The notes: generated by a model from the letters alone, not told the origin. A DNA stretch of 64,000 nt from Elmis aenea (GCA_947652605.1 OX393581.1:45159924-45223923); one strand, 5' to 3'; positions 44,126 through 55,616 are shown, counted from the stretch's first letter. Numbers and translations are program-made.

Positions 44126-45569
44126 CCCAAAATAATTGCAAAAAATATTTTTTTAACCGAAAATTACATAATTGCAAATTAAAAAAAGCGGGGCCCCACT
44201 AAGCGCGGGGCCTCGATATAAGTTCTGAAAAATCGACGTCTGAGCCGGTCCTCCGTATTATAAACTACCACATCGCCGCCTTGTGGTACGCTACTGTTTT
44301 GAAACACGATTAGATTATTACTGAAGTGCTGTGAATAATTACCATTAATAATAAACATTTTTAGATATCATCGCTGTATGCTGTAATGTGTAACTATCGT
44401 AATTAAAAACCTAATTTTACATTCCCTCTGTTGGTTGGGCGTTGTAGTTCTCTTGGGAGCCGTTTCTCGCCATGTTTACAGATTTTTTCCCATTAACTAA
44501 GTCTACATATAATTTCCCTACCTGTTGGCGATGTAATTATTAATGACACTGTACATTAACAATAAGCTGGGTAATACGTTACCATAACATTTTTATTGCT
44601 TACATTGCTTGCATAACAGAATCAATATTTGCATTCCTGTATTTTGATTTTATCGTTACGAACCGGAAGCATTTTAAATTAAAATTTTCCAAAAACCATG
44701 TGTTCATAAATATGAATGTATTAAAAAATATCTTGGTCCTCACTGACGGAATTTTAATTATAAAAAAAGAATAAATAATGATGAACGATAAATATTTTTG
44801 AAATACTTTCTTCTGTATTGTTACAATTATTAACACTGAATCCAATGTTTAGATGCTGAGAGTGTATTTGAGTGATATATTGAGTCAATTTGCGTAATAT
44901 GAAGCTACTAAAGGCTTCTAAACTTTGAAAAAGAACGCATTTCCAACCAATTTAACAATGTTGTCTTATTAACATCTAACGCAATATTTTACGCACACTT
45001 GAAGCCAACTTTGAAAATTTCGTTTGTGACGAGAGGCATATTCGAAGTTGTTAAGTTCCATAAAAGGTTTAATATTTTATTCGCCTATTCTAAACCCTCA
45101 AAGACAAAAGATTTCTTTTATGGAGAATTTCGTTATAAATGTAAAGATAAAGTATTTAGCTTTGATGTTTAAAGAAAAAAAAATTACATAGAGACTATGT
45201 TAAAATTTTTGCCGAAATATTTCGATTTTTAAAGTCTTCTGAATACGTTTCGACTATTTTTAAAATGGCGTCTGTCTGTCTGTATGTAAGCGGCACCTTC
45301 AGTTTTTAAATGAAATTCCAAAAATACCAATACAAAACAGAAAAGCCGAAACCAGAAAGTTTATTTTATTTTAAAAATGTAGTCTATATCGTGTTTTACA
45401 GTACTTGGTGCGCAAATATTTTTTTTTTGTAAAATTAAAATTCCGAATAAAAAATTTGCAACGTTTCCACATGAAAGACGAAACTTTGACTGATTCACTT
45501 TCTGTTTTATGTATGAGAATTATTATATTAGTTAATTTTAATCGAGTTGTGATAATAATTATTATTACT
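44126..45569. other. No gene recognised
   Basis: AT-rich DNA. GCGGGGCCTCGATATAAG near 44208 looks like worn transposon-end sequence, and TCTG repeats occur at 45271. No coding region could be supported. Confidence 0.5.
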
Positions 45570-46845
45570 CAGGGCCGGTGAAAGGTTATCCGGCGTCCCT
45601 AGGCAAAGACAATTTGGGCGCCCCCATAGGTATATTGTCTACTAAATGTGCGTATGTGTCTATATACAGGGTGATTCATAAATATTGCGAAAAACTACGG
45701 CTGGTAATTCCTTATCAAAAATTAAGTGGAAGCTTTCATATAATTTTTTTTTCCTGAAACCGTCTTCTTTCGGAAAGCAGGTTTTCATTTTAATTCTCAA
45801 ATTTGGAGAAATGTAGAAAAATGACTTTTGGTAGATGTTTTTTACTTATTAAAAGGTTTTCTACAGTAATTTTTTTAATCACCTCCCACATTCATTGGGG
45901 GCTGAAAAGTGCGACCCTTGTTGGTTTTTTTATCAGAACTTTTTGGAGGGTTGAAATTTTGCATTTTTTTTTGAAAAATTGATTTATTTAGAAACTTTTT
46001 TTGTTCTTAATGGGTAGTTCTTGTAACTAGTGTCGTAACGAGAGCGTGGGAGAGAGGCGCCCGCCACGGGCCAAATAGGTTAGGGCGCAAAACGTAAAAA
46101 ATAAAAATAAATAAATATATACATATAAAAGTTCCCTATTTTATATTGTATTTTTAAAAATATGCCTGGTGAGAAAGCTACTGATGATTCGTTTGCCACA
46201 AATGAAACTACATTACTAAAAACAAAAATGTGTGGAGTTTTATATCTAAAACCTATACAACTCAATGATAGATTTACTGCTTTACAAGAGTGTTCTAAAT
46301 GGACACGCTTTAAAAATGATGTCGCTAGATGCTAGATGATCTCAAACGATGCGCAGCTGACCTGGCATTAAAATATAATAGACTTAGGCCTAGTTGCATA
46401 AAAGCTAAACCCGGGATTAACCCTGGGTTAATCCCTGGTCTTAGGCGTTAACCTAGAGTTAATCCCTAGTTTTAGGCGTTAACCCAGGGTTAATCCTGGG
46501 TTTAGCTTTTATGTAATCAGACCTTAGATGCTCCAGAATTTGTATGTGAAATTTAAAATATCAAGCAATGGAAATTTTTGAAAATTTAGGCGTTTGGACG
46601 CTTTTAAAATCTTGCAAAAAAAACTACGAACCCTTCATTACAAAACACGTATCCAAATCTTCCTGCGAACGTTCGTTTAGCAAATTGAAAATTTATAATC
46701 CTACCTTCGTTCTACTATTGGACAAAAGCGATTAACAAACAAATCTGTAATATCAATTGAAAAAGATATTGCAAAAACATTAAATTATGACGATATAGTA
46801 GAGGTGTTTGTAAATAAAAAAGCTAGAAAAATTACATCATAAAAT
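45570..46845 (+). pseudogene. hAT transposase relics (ends and dimerisation domain)
   Basis: CAGGGCCGGTGAAAGG at 45570 is a hAT-like end. From 46161 an open stretch reads MPGEKATDDSF, then TTLLKTKMCGVLYLKPIQLN, DRFTALQECSKW. After a small foldback insert, the dimerisation domain follows near 46660-46840 in shifted frames: SCERSFSKLKIYN, YLRSTIGQKRLTN, SVISIEKDIAKTLNYDDIVE. Stops and shifts show it is dead. A second hAT of the ZMYM1-like type is the likely source. Element boundaries are uncertain, and a lone mariner-type end (TA-CAGGGTGATTCAT) is at 45667. Confidence 0.65.
46386..46525. mobile_element. Foldback MITE, ~140 bp
   Basis: GCATAAAAGCTAAACCCGGG on the left is mirrored by CCTGGGTTTAGCTTTTATG on the right, with GGTTAATCCCTGG-type repeats between. 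It interrupts the hAT relic. Confidence 0.8.
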
Positions 46846-46859
46846 ATGTTGAACTTATT

Positions 46860-47268
46860 TATGTTTTTATTATCTTATTTTATATTATACCTATATCGTG
46901 TATTTCTTTAATTTATCTGTCATTAATCTACACATAATTAATTAAATAAGAAAGGCGTTACGACTTCTAATAAAATTTAATATTGTGTAAGGTTATTAAA
47001 CGGCATTTTGATAGTTAATGTGACAATAATATCAAGTAAAACGATGTTTACCTGACTATTCCCCTCATGGTCATAGAAACCAATCACTTTAGTCAAATTT
47101 AGTCACGCCTTAATGTTTTGACCAATCACGTTCATTTTTAAGCGAAAAAAGCCCTAGGGCTTTTTTCACCTCCAAAATAGCGAAAACATGCCGTTGTCAT
47201 GTCAATTATATCCTTAGCAACCTGGTTGTTTGTTTACAGATGTTTGACAGTTGTAAAATATATTTAAG
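46860..47268. other. Intergenic; 24-bp perfect palindrome at 47144-47167
   Basis: There is no gene. GAAAAAAGCCCTAGGGCTTTTTTC is split here as GAAAAAAGCCCT and its exact inverse. CCAATCAC-type boxes occur on both sides (47080, 47123). Confidence 0.6.
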
Positions 47269-47445
47269 ATGAGCCGTTTTGGAATAACTTCCATAGAAGA
47301 AATACAAAAAACTGTTGCAAATATAACTCCCAAAAATACTGTTGCATCCAAAACGTCAATATGGAAACAATTTGAAAAATTTTGCAAGGAAAGGAGTTAC
47401 GATTTAAATGCGCTACAGAGGTTAGTACGCTATCGAAAATGTTAA
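47269..47445 (+). CDS. Short ORF, possible first exon of a Crypton/KIAA1958-like protein
   Basis: A 58-codon ORF, MSRFGITSIEEIQKTVANIT then PKNTVASKTSIWKQFEKFCK, resembles the start of insect proteins related to Crypton tyrosine recombinases, where a PKNT motif precedes a helical SAM-like segment. AG|GTTAGT at 47421 could be a splice donor, which would leave about 51 coding codons. No second exon was found; the retrotransposon at 48327 begins 900 bp downstream. Family assignment is from memory and weak. It could be a transposon relic or chance. Confidence 0.35.
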   Translation: MSRFGITSIEEIQKTVANITPKNTVASKTSIWKQFEKFCKERSYDLNALQRLVRYRKC

Positions 47446-47555
47446 CAAATAATAAACGAAAATTGTACCTAATTATTTTTGGTATCTTATTTGGGAAATA
47501 GTCTAATCAAATATATTTCGGAACATTATTTTGCAAGGAAAAATTTTAACTCAAG

Positions 47556-47665
47556 TTTGTTACTTATAGGTAACATCCCTCGACAAAATGAATGACAAAA
47601 TCCCTCGCCTTCGGCTCAGGATTTTGTCATGTCTTTTGTCTCAGGATGTTACCAAAGTAACAAAC
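47556..47665. mobile_element. Foldback element, ~110 bp
   Basis: TTTGTTACTTATAGGTAACA and GGACAAAATCC-type blocks on the left are mirrored by ATTTTGTC, GGATGTTACCAAAGTAACAAA on the right, around CCTCGCCTTCGGCTCAGG. Confidence 0.75.
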
Positions 47666-47704
47666 TTTTGTCAATAATTTTACCGGCAAAATAATCTTCC
47701 CTTA

Positions 47705-48060
47705 ATATATTATAACTGAAAATTCCCTTCACCTGTCAAATTTGCGTTTTCAACCAATCACTAATCTTAAATCTTTTAGAGACTACCAATAGGAGCAATA
47801 TTACACGGTAATAATTTTACATTCCTCTGCCAGGAGTTGATCCTCCTGTCAAATTTGCGTTTTCGACCAATAACAAACTCAGATTTCCTTTAAACGGCCA
47901 ATAAACATAATCATACACTGATAATTTACTTTTCGCAATTAACATATTTTCATGCGTTTATTGGTCGTTTCTAAGAAATCTGAGTTTTTGATTGGTGGAA
48001 AATATAAATTTGGAGAGGGAATAAGGTATTTAGGTCTTGATAATTTTTTGACAGATGTCG
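47705..48060. repeat. Inverted-repeat region with CCAATCAC/GATTGGT blocks
   Basis: TGTCAAATTTGCGTTTTCAA and CCAATCACTAA near 47735 recur at 47849 (TGTCAAATTTGCGTTTTCGA) and, inverted, near 47985 (GAGTTTTTGATTGGTGG). It looks like an old foldback MITE cluster. Bases 48061-48322 show nothing further. Confidence 0.5.
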
Positions 48061-48326
48061 GCGACCAATAACGTTACTTTAATATAGATTAAACCACACC
48101 CCTGACACACCACTCTGACAGTACTTGTAAAATTTGACATAACAGATTATGTATGTACCTAAATACTATTTGGTTCATCAATTTTTATTAAAATATAATT
48201 CTTGAATTAAAAATTAGTTATAAATGATCTATTAATAATAACAATCGCAGTAAGTAGTAGGTATACTTTAATTTATCTAAATTAAACAACATTTTAATTT
48301 GACAGCTAGGTTAGGTGAAGGAAATT

Positions 48327-49781
48327 TGTTACGTTACTATTGTCCGATTGGGAGTTAGGTCCCATGAGCAGTAGTTCCGGCTTATTTTAGTAGCTCCAGT
48401 GTCTAGTATATTTTCACGCATGTCAATTGGTATTATCTACCGTTCACGCACTTCCGGTTATTGTCTGGTTTGGTGATACACCTGTGATTTGTGCAGGGTG
48501 AATATCCAGGGAAATATTGTAAATTTTGGTGGATCTCGACTTTTGTAGTCACGCGTACGGCGAATTTGGTCCAGCCAAATAAAACCGTTGGATTATTTAG
48601 CGGCACATAAAACAGGTAAATCTTTTCTTCAAGCCACGTGAAAATTGGAGGTTATCTTACATTTCGTTTCTTTTTAGGTGTTTACGTTTCGTACTTAAAT
48701 TGGCTGATATTTCGTTTGTGTAACGTTTGGATGTACGTTTTGCTTTGAGCTGGAGGTTAAGCTCAGTCCTTTTCTCCAAGTTTCGTTTAACGTTGTGATC
48801 GGACGTTTGATACTCCGTTGAAGATTGGTTCCGTGGATGTTTATCTGTTAGTTTGGACTACGGACAGCAGTTCCGGCCCTCTTCTCTTTCATCGTGCCTT
48901 CGGCGGCTCATCGAAAGCTAAGCTTACATATTTAAGCCCCGACTAGCTACGTTCTTAATATTTTTATTATCTTACGTTAACTATTGTAGAGCCCTCAGCT
49001 CGTACTATAGTTAGTTCACTGTTTTGCTTTGGCGTTATGTATTAACGTTTAGTTCATTACGTTGTATTTTTGCTAGTGTCATTTATTGACGTTTAAATCA
49101 ATTCTTATATTGTTGTTAACAGGACCTTACGTCCATGATACATCCTACGTTCTCAACAACCTTTGAGTGGCTTTGGTGTCACTAAATTCTTATTTGAAAG
49201 CTACGATTAATAAGTTAGAGACCGTTTTCGGTTTGCAAGGTATTTTTTATTTACGTTACCGCTTGGCGATTTTACTGCCACAGTTTTGATGGGTTGGAGA
49301 GCTCTTCCACTTTATTGACGTTGTGTTATCAGTCTTACATACAGGTATAAATATATGTTGGTGTTTTTTATATAGGTACTTGCAAACCCCGGAACAGGAC
49401 CGATCTTATTTCGTCGTACATATTTTATTTAGGTTTAATTATAACGAAGGGTTTCTTCGTAGTGGCCTTCTAAGTCTGTTGAGGCGAGGACCATTTTATT
49501 GTCAAGTGCGTTCTATATTTTGTTTGTTATTTTCATTTTTGTGTTTGGTGTTATTAAAGGCATATACCGTTCAAGCCTACGAGTTCTTTTATTTCTTTCC
49601 TTAGGTTTTTTCGCTATTTTACCTTACAGAATAAATAGTGTGGCGCCCTTTTGATATCTACAAGTTTAGTTCTAATCTGGACCTACCCCCTTCTCGTCTG
49701 ACTTAGCCGCGAGTCCGAATCACCCGTTCTTGTTGTACGAGTATAGGCTTTCTTTATTAAGTGGCCGATATTCGTGTAACA
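48327..49781 (+). repeat. 5' LTR
   Basis: TG...CA-bounded, 1455 bp, unusually long. AATAAATAGTG near 49630 could serve as the poly(A) signal. A 93-codon ORF at 49323-49604 is just LTR sequence, as it recurs at the same place in the 3' LTR. Confidence 0.96.
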
Positions 49782-49784
49782 AAA

Positions 49785-49800
49785 TTGACGCCCAACGTTA
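49785..49800 (+). promoter_or_regulatory. Primer binding site, tRNA-Lys-like
   Basis: TTGACGCCCAACGTT lies three bases past the LTR. It resembles the TGGCGCCCAAC primer site of insect elements primed by tRNA-Lys, with one mismatch. The exact tRNA is inferred. Confidence 0.65.
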
Positions 49801-50392
49801 AGGGCCTTGTGTAACTAAACCTTATTGGCTGTGTATAACTGTACTTTACTCGTTTAGGGACTTGTTTGATAATTGCCTTTATTTTGAAAATTTTTCTGTT
49901 GTTATTTTTCTAGAATTTTATATCTTGCTACGTGTGTTGCATATATCTAGGCGTTCCTAATCCTATATGCATACATTTATTCTAGCTTCGTTACGATTCT
50001 TTAGGTTTTGACTTCTCTGCTGGACGTTTTCGTTGTTACTACCTGGGTTTTCGGGATTTCTGATATACAGGGTGGAACAACAATTTTGTACTTTTTTTTT
50101 TTTATTGGTTCTATAGATTCCTTAGGTGGTTTTATGCAATTTAGCACATTTTCTATATACAGAGCCAGTAAAAATTTTTGTCCAAATTTTCTTTTATCGC
50201 TTTTTAGGTTTTTGGAAGTCTTTTGCGACCAGACTTGATACGTAGGTACAGTTTCGGTCAAAAATTTAGTCCAAATAAGTTTTTTTCTCTTTTAGGCTAT
50301 CTAGTTGCTTTTTCTTTCTTTTTGGGTTGTTTTCTTCTTTCTCGAAGGAAAGTTAATTACTTGTTATACTTTACTGATCTTGACTAGATACA
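49801..50392 (+). other. Retrotransposon untranslated leader
   Basis: About 590 bases between the primer site and gag with no ORF. It contains a TA-CAGGGTGGAACAACAATT motif at 50067 like the mariner-type ends elsewhere, followed by an 11-T run; this may be chance. Confidence 0.7.
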
Positions 50393-51784
50393 ATGGCACC
50401 GTCGTGCATTTGGAAAGATTTTATTGACTCTCTGAATCAAGTTGAGCTCGCGTATGAGTTAACGAGCCGTGGTTTTCCGTCCGCTACAGTAGCCGAGATG
50501 AGAAAGTCAGTTCGTGGCGTGCTTAAATTAGATTCAGAAAAATCGCTATCGCAAGTTGCCTATACTGTTGAGTTTAAAGACGATAGTGCAGCTATTACTA
50601 GAAATTTAATTGAGTTAGAATCGGCACTTCAAACTTTTGAAGGTGATACGAAATCTACGTGTTTCCGTCGAACATCGGCGCTGATGAAACATACTGATCG
50701 ACGCCTTGAACTCGCTAACCCTACCACCGGCGAGATGAAAAGTCAACTTAACGCGCTTCGACTGCGTGCGCATGAGCTTAAATCAGATTTCGAAAACGCT
50801 TACAAACGCGCGTTACGTGATCAGACTGCAGCACCGACCACAAGTACTCCGCTTCGTAATGCGGTGACACATGTGTCAGATGACTCGTCCGACGAAGGCG
50901 ATATTCTAGTTCCTCCGGTTTCTCAAATATGTTCTACACGGTTTGTTCCCGTCTCGAAATGGGGCATTACGTTTAGTGGACGAAGCGATGCTTCCGTTAG
51001 CTCTTTCTTGGAACGTGTTGAAGAACTAAGAATAGCGCGTAATGTTACTACCTCTCAATTATTTTTTTCGGCTATCGACCTGTTTGAAGGCGATGCTCTT
51101 CTATGGTATCGTTCGGTGCGTGAGGATATTCGCGATTGGACTTCTCTAGTCATTAATCTTCGTCAAGCATTTTTACCATCGGATTATGACGAGAGATTGA
51201 GACAAGAAATCTACAATCGCTTACAAGGATCTTCCGAACGCCCAACCTTATTTGTCGCTGCGATGCGTAATTTATTTCGCAGATTGACCTTCATTCCTTC
51301 TGAGTCTGAACAACTTCATCGTATTATCGGTAATCTACGTCCTAAATATTCGCAAAGCTTACTTTTCCAACAACCGACTACCTTTACTAAACTCGTTTCC
51401 TTGTTACGCACGTTAGAGGATGCAGAGATTCGGAATCGACGTTTTGAACCTCGATCTGGATCCGAACCTTTGCTGGAACCTGACTTAGCGTGTGCGCAAC
51501 GATCTTCTCGCCAACGTGTCGATAAAGTTGATGTTCCTTCTTCTCTTGAACGTACTAAACCTGTCGCGTCTCTTTCTACCTCGACTACGGTATGTTCAAA
51601 GACTGTTCCTGTTTCTTCTTCTAAACCTCTCGCTTCCATGACGTGCTGGAATTGTGGGAAAACCGGTCATGTTTCTCCTTCTTGTCCCCAACCCCAGAAA
51701 CGTCATTGTTATAAGTGTGGCCAACCGAACCACACTACTCGGACTTGTCCGAAATGTAACAGTAATAAGCCTTCGGAAAACTAA
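50393..51784 (+). CDS. gag: gag polyprotein of the Ty3/gypsy element
   Basis: This 463-codon ORF starts at the first ATG after the leader (ATACAATGGC). The middle (residues ~185-340) is a retrotransposon capsid-like region, with FSGRSDASVSSFLERVEEL and DLFEGDALLWYRSV typical of arthropod gag. Near residues 417-455 are two CCHC zinc knuckles, CWNCGKTGHVSPSC and CYKCGQPNHTTRTC, which bind the RNA genome. The protein would form the particle. It ends at a TAA at 51782, 16 bases inside the pol frame. Confidence 0.93.
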   Translation: MAPSCIWKDFIDSLNQVELAYELTSRGFPSATVAEMRKSVRGVLKLDSEKSLSQVAYTVEFKDDSAAITRNLIELESALQTFEGDTKSTCFRRTSALMKHTDRRLELANPTTGEMKSQLNALRLRAHELKSDFENAYKRALRDQTAAPTTSTPLRNAVTHVSDDSSDEGDILVPPVSQICSTRFVPVSKWGITFSGRSDASVSSFLERVEELRIARNVTTSQLFFSAIDLFEGDALLWYRSVREDIRDWTSLVINLRQAFLPSDYDERLRQEIYNRLQGSSERPTLFVAAMRNLFRRLTFIPSESEQLHRIIGNLRPKYSQSLLFQQPTTFTKLVSLLRTLEDAEIRNRRFEPRSGSEPLLEPDLACAQRSSRQRVDKVDVPSSLERTKPVASLSTSTTVCSKTVPVSSSKPLASMTCWNCGKTGHVSPSCPQPQKRHCYKCGQPNHTTRTCPKCNSNKPSEN

Positions 51785-54700
51785 CTTGTGAGTCGTCGAC
51801 CCGAGTGACTGACTCACCTTTCTCTTCTAGTACTGCAATCTCGGATTCCTTTTCTGACTTAGACATTCGATCTAAATTCGCTTTAGATTTTCTTTTAGCT
51901 TCTTCTGAGGGTGACGAACGCCCTTATTTATCTGTAGAGATTTTTGGGAAAACTTTTCTAGGTCTATTAGACTCTGGTGCTTCCCGTACTATACTTGGTC
52001 GTTCCGGTTGGGACGTACTCAAGTCTTTTGATTTAACTTTGTTGCCTTCTTCGATTCCTGAGTGTACTGTCGCTAATGGCGTATCCTGTTCCGTTTTGGG
52101 ATTACTTTGTGTTCCTGTAGTAGTAGAGAAACGCGTTGTCCTGACAGAAATTCTAGTTATACCTTCGCTACCTCATTCTCTTATCTTAGGTGTTGACTTT
52201 TGGAAGAAATTGGGAATCATTCCCAATATCCGTAATGGAGGATGGACGTTTAGCGATGGGAAAGAGCTAGAAATTGCTTCCATTACTGACCATAGTCACT
52301 TGGACTCAAGGCAGATGTCTCTTCTTTCTTCGTTGCTTAGGGATATCTTTTCTGTTATGAAACCGACTTTAGGATGCACGAACCTTGTTGAACACGAAAT
52401 TCGTACTACCGCTGAACCCATCAAACAGCGTTACTACCCTATCTCCCCAGCACTACAAAAGTTTGTGGATGCTGAAATGAACGCCATGCTGGAGCAAGGT
52501 GTTATCGAACCATCACAGTCACCGTGGGCGTCACCCATTGTGCTTGTCAAAAAGAAAGATAGTACTTATAGGTTCTGTGTGGACTATCGCAAGGTAAACA
52601 AAGTCACTGAACGTGATGCGTATCCTCTTCCATATATATCTAATATTCTAGATCGTCTACGTGACGCTAAGTTTCTTTCTAGCTTGGATATTAAAACTGC
52701 TTACTGGCAGATTCCTGTTAAAGCTGAGTCTAGACCTATTACTGCCTTTACTGTACCAAATAGAGGTTTATTTCAGTTCCGACGCCTTCCCTTTGGGTTA
52801 CATAATTCTCCAGCCACCTGGCAACGGCTGATCGACCGCGTTATCGGCGCAGACCTAGAACCTCATGTCTTTGTCTATCTCGATGATATTGTCATAGTCA
52901 CTAATGACTTTGATAAGCACTTGGACGTCCTTCGGGAAGTCTTCAAACGACTTATGGACGCTGGTCTTACTGTTCGTCGAGATAAATGTCACTTTTGCCG
53001 TCCCGAATTACGCTATCTCGGTTATGTTGTCGATAAACAGGGTTTACATGTGGACCCAGAAAAGGTTTCTGCTATTCTTAACTTACCTATTCCTACTTCC
53101 GTTACTGAAGTACGTCGTGTCCTAGGAATGGCATCGTGGTACCGACGTTTTATTCCTAATTTCTCTACCGTTGTGTCTCCTATTACTTCTCTTACTAAAA
53201 AGAATGCTAACTTTCTTTGGAGTGACGAATGTCAACTAGCTTTTACGGCCATTAAGGAAGCTCTTATTGCTGCTCCAATTCTTAGCTGTCCTGATTTTAA
53301 CAAGGAGTTTACTATTCAGACTGATGCCTCAGATTATGGTGTAGGTGCTATCTTGACCCAAACGCATGATGACGGCGAACATGCAGTTAGTTATATTAGC
53401 TGTTCGTTGCAGAAAGCAGCGCGTAATTATAGCACCACGGAAAAAGAATGTCTCGCAGTCGTATGGGCCATAGAAAAATTCCGACCATATATCGAAGGTG
53501 CTCACTTTACTGTGGTCACTGACCACCACTCCTTGATTTGGCTTAATAATCTTAAGGATCCTTCTGGACGCCTTGCTCGGTGGAGCGTACGACTACAGCA
53601 GTACGACTTCACAATAGTCCATCGCAAGGGCAAAGACCATGTCGTTCCAGATACTTTGTCTCGTTCTGTTCCTAAACTTGATGTCGTGGAACCTGTCATT
53701 ATTCCTTCTCCACTTCAGACTTCTGATGAGTGGTATTGTCGCTTACGTACCTCTATCGAAACCAACCCGGATAAATATCCCGTTTGGCGTGTCGACAATG
53801 GTAAGATCTTTAAGTATACTTCTCCTCGTATTCGTGGGCTCGATCCGGAATGCGATAACTGGAAGTTTGTTGTTCCTACGGAACTTCGTCGAGATCTCAT
53901 CAATGAGAACCATGACTTACCAACTGCCGGTCACGCTGGTGTGTTCAAAACGTTTGAGCGTTTGGCCACACGTTACTATTGGCCTAAAATGAGATCCTCT
54001 GTTGCTAGATATGTCCGGAGATGTGCAGTTTGTGCCGCACATAAGGTAGAACAGAAGAAACCTTATGGTTTTATGGTACCTCGTGCTAAACCTTCTCGTC
54101 CTTGGCAGTTCCTCTGCATCGATATTGTAGGACCTCTTCCTCGTTCGCCTAAAGGCTATACCTTTATTCTTGTTGTCGCTGATTGCTTTACTAAATACTC
54201 TTGCTTCTTTCCTCTTCGTCGTGCTACAGCTGCTACGGTTTGTCGCGCTGTAGAAGATGAAATTTTTTTAGTTTATGGTACACCGCAGTACATTATCTGT
54301 GATAATGGTGTACAATTTCGTAGTAGAGAGTTTGGCTCTCTATGTGAAAGCTATCGCTGTAAAATTCTATTCAATGCTCCTTACCATCCGCAAGCTAATC
54401 CTGCAGAACGCATTAACCGCGTACTAAAAACTATGCTTTCTTCGTATGTTGCGGATAACCACCGAAAGTGGGATTCGCTATTGCCAAAAGTTGCGTGTGC
54501 TATTCGCACGTCCAAACATGAAGTAATTGGTCACTCTCCTTTCTTTGCTAACTTCGGACGTGAGCACCATCTATATGGAGATCACATGGGACGACCACCC
54601 GATCTCAATGAACCGATCGAAGACCCTGATCGTACTGTTGACGAACCTGGCTTACGAACGAAAGGCATAGAACAACTTCGTTTGGATATCAAGGATCGAT

Positions 54701-54969
54701 TGAACAAGGCTTACGAACAAGCTAGCCGACGTTACAATCTTCGTCGACGCCCAGTTGAGTTTGCTGTAAACTCACTTGTGTGGCGCAGGAACTTTGCTTT
54801 ATCCAACGCCGCTGCTTACATCAACGCCAAACTCGCTGCGAAATTTATTGGTCCCTTTACTGTTTTGAAACGTGTGTCTCCTTGGACTTACCAGTTAGCT
54901 GACGAGTCTGGTAAAGACGTAGGCACCTGGCATGTTCAAGATATGAAGCCTTATCTCGCTGAAGACTAA
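51769..54969 (+). CDS. pol: pol polyprotein (protease, RT, RNase H, integrase)
   Basis: The pol frame is open from 51769 and in the -1 frame relative to gag. There is no early ATG (a GTG is at 51805), so expression through a -1 ribosomal shift in the 16-base overlap is likely. Counting from 51805: protease DSGAS at residue 56; RT with SSLDIKTAYWQIPV and the catalytic YLDD near 357; RNase H starting TDASDYG near 505; the integrase HHCC finger near 700-750 (GHAGVFKTFER, CAVCAAHK); the catalytic D-D-E at CIDIVG (~771), ICDNG (~831) and NPAERIN (~867). The C-terminal part (FIGPFTVLKRVS, WHVQDMKPYL) binds DNA. There are no internal stops, so the element looks competent. Confidence 0.95.
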   Translation, partial: AFGKLTCESSTRVTDSPFSSSTAISDSFSDLDIRSKFALDFLLASSEGDERPYLSVEIFGKTFLGLLDSGASRTILGRSGWDVLKSFDLTLLPSSIPECTVANGVSCSVLGLLCVPVVVEKRVVLTEILVIPSLPHSLILGVDFWKKLGIIPNIRNGGWTFSDGKELEIASITDHSHLDSRQMSLLSSLLRDIFSVMKPTLGCTNLVEHEIRTTAEPIKQRYYPISPALQKFVDAEMNAMLEQGVIEPSQSPWASPIVLVKKKDSTYRFCVDYRKVNKVTERDAYPLPYISNILDRLRDAKFLSSLDIKTAYWQIPVKAESRPITAFTVPNRGLFQFRRLPFGLHNSPATWQRLIDRVIGADLEPHVFVYLDDIVIVTNDFDKHLDVLREVFKRLMDAGLTVRRDKCHFCRPELRYLGYVVDKQGLHVDPEKVSAILNLPIPTSVTEVRRVLGMASWYRRFIPNFSTVVSPITSLTKKNANFLWSDECQLAFTAIKEALIAAPILSCPDFNKEFTIQTDASDYGVGAILTQTHDDGEHAVSYISCSLQKAARNYSTTEKECLAVVWAIEKFRPYIEGAHFTVVTDHHSLIWLNNLKDPSGRLARWSVRLQQYDFTIVHRKGKDHVVPDTLSRSVPKLDVVEPVIIPSPLQTSDEWYCRLRTSIETNPDKYPVWRVDNGKIFKYTSPRIRGLDPECDNWKFVVPTELRRDLINENHDLPTAGHAGVFKTFERLATRYYWPKMRSSVARYVRRCAVCAAHKVEQKKPYGFMVPRAKPSRPWQFLCIDIVGPLPRSPKGYTFILVVADCFTKYSCFFPLRRATAATVCRAVEDEIFLVYGTPQYIICDNGVQFRSREFGSLCESYRCKILFNAPYHPQANPAERINRVLKTMLSSYVADNHRKWDSLLPKVACAIRTSKHEVIGHSPFFANFGREHHLYGDHMGRPPDLNEPIEDPDRTVDEPGLRTKGIEQLRLDIKDRLNKAYEQASRRYNLRRRPVEFAVNSLVWRRNFALSNAAAYINAKLAAKFIGPFTVLKRVSPWTYQLADESGKDVGTWHVQDMKPYLAED

Positions 54970-55120
54970 TACGACATTTCTCTGTTACTTGTTGGTTCAC
55001 TTTCTCTTTACTTAGTTGCTTTCCCTACTGGGATTTTCTTTGGACTGACAGTTTCTATGTTCGTATTTGTCGATGTCTCGGCTTCACCATTCGACGTTTC
55101 GTAACTTTCTGTTCTTCTTC

Positions 55121-55360
55121 TTTCTCTCCTTCTTGGTTCAGGATGAAGAATTGACCAAGGGTGCGTGGTTACCAGGGGTAAAAGCCCCCTAAACACCCGC
55201 TTTCTCTCCTTCTTGGTTCAGGATGAAGAATTGGCCAAGGGTGCGTGGTTACCAGGGGTAAAAGCCCCCTAAACACCCGCTTTCTCTCCTTCTTGGTTCA
55301 GGATGAAGAATTGGCCAAGGGTGCGTGGTTACCAGGGGTAAAAGCCCCCTAAACACTCGC
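55121..55360 (+). repeat. Three 80-bp direct repeats
   Basis: Units start TTTCTCTCCTTCTTGGTTCA at 55121, 55201 and 55281 and differ by one base each. Each unit contains GGTTACCAGGGGTAAAAGCC, which can pair with itself in part (GGTTACC/GGGGTAAAAGCCCC). Confidence 0.95.
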
Positions 55361-55616
55361 TTTGTTTTTCTTTTGTCGTTCTTTGGAACTTTCTTCTTTC
55401 TGGAAATGACTGATGATGGATAGATGCGAACATGACGACAAGCGATCAGTTCTCGGTACCCTGACTCTTTGGACTCAGACCGAGCCGCCTCTGTCAGAGT
55501 AGATGAGTGACGGATGACTGCTGTCTTTTGGTTTTACTGTGTGATCTCTCCTGGACAGGTGGATCACGACAGCGCTTTTCTTCGCCCAAAGTCCGTGATA
55601 TATTTCTTACCAGTTC

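Noticed and set aside
49323..49604. 93-codon ORF repeated exactly at 57134-57415
   Set aside because: Both copies lie inside the identical LTRs, so the conservation only reflects LTR duplication.
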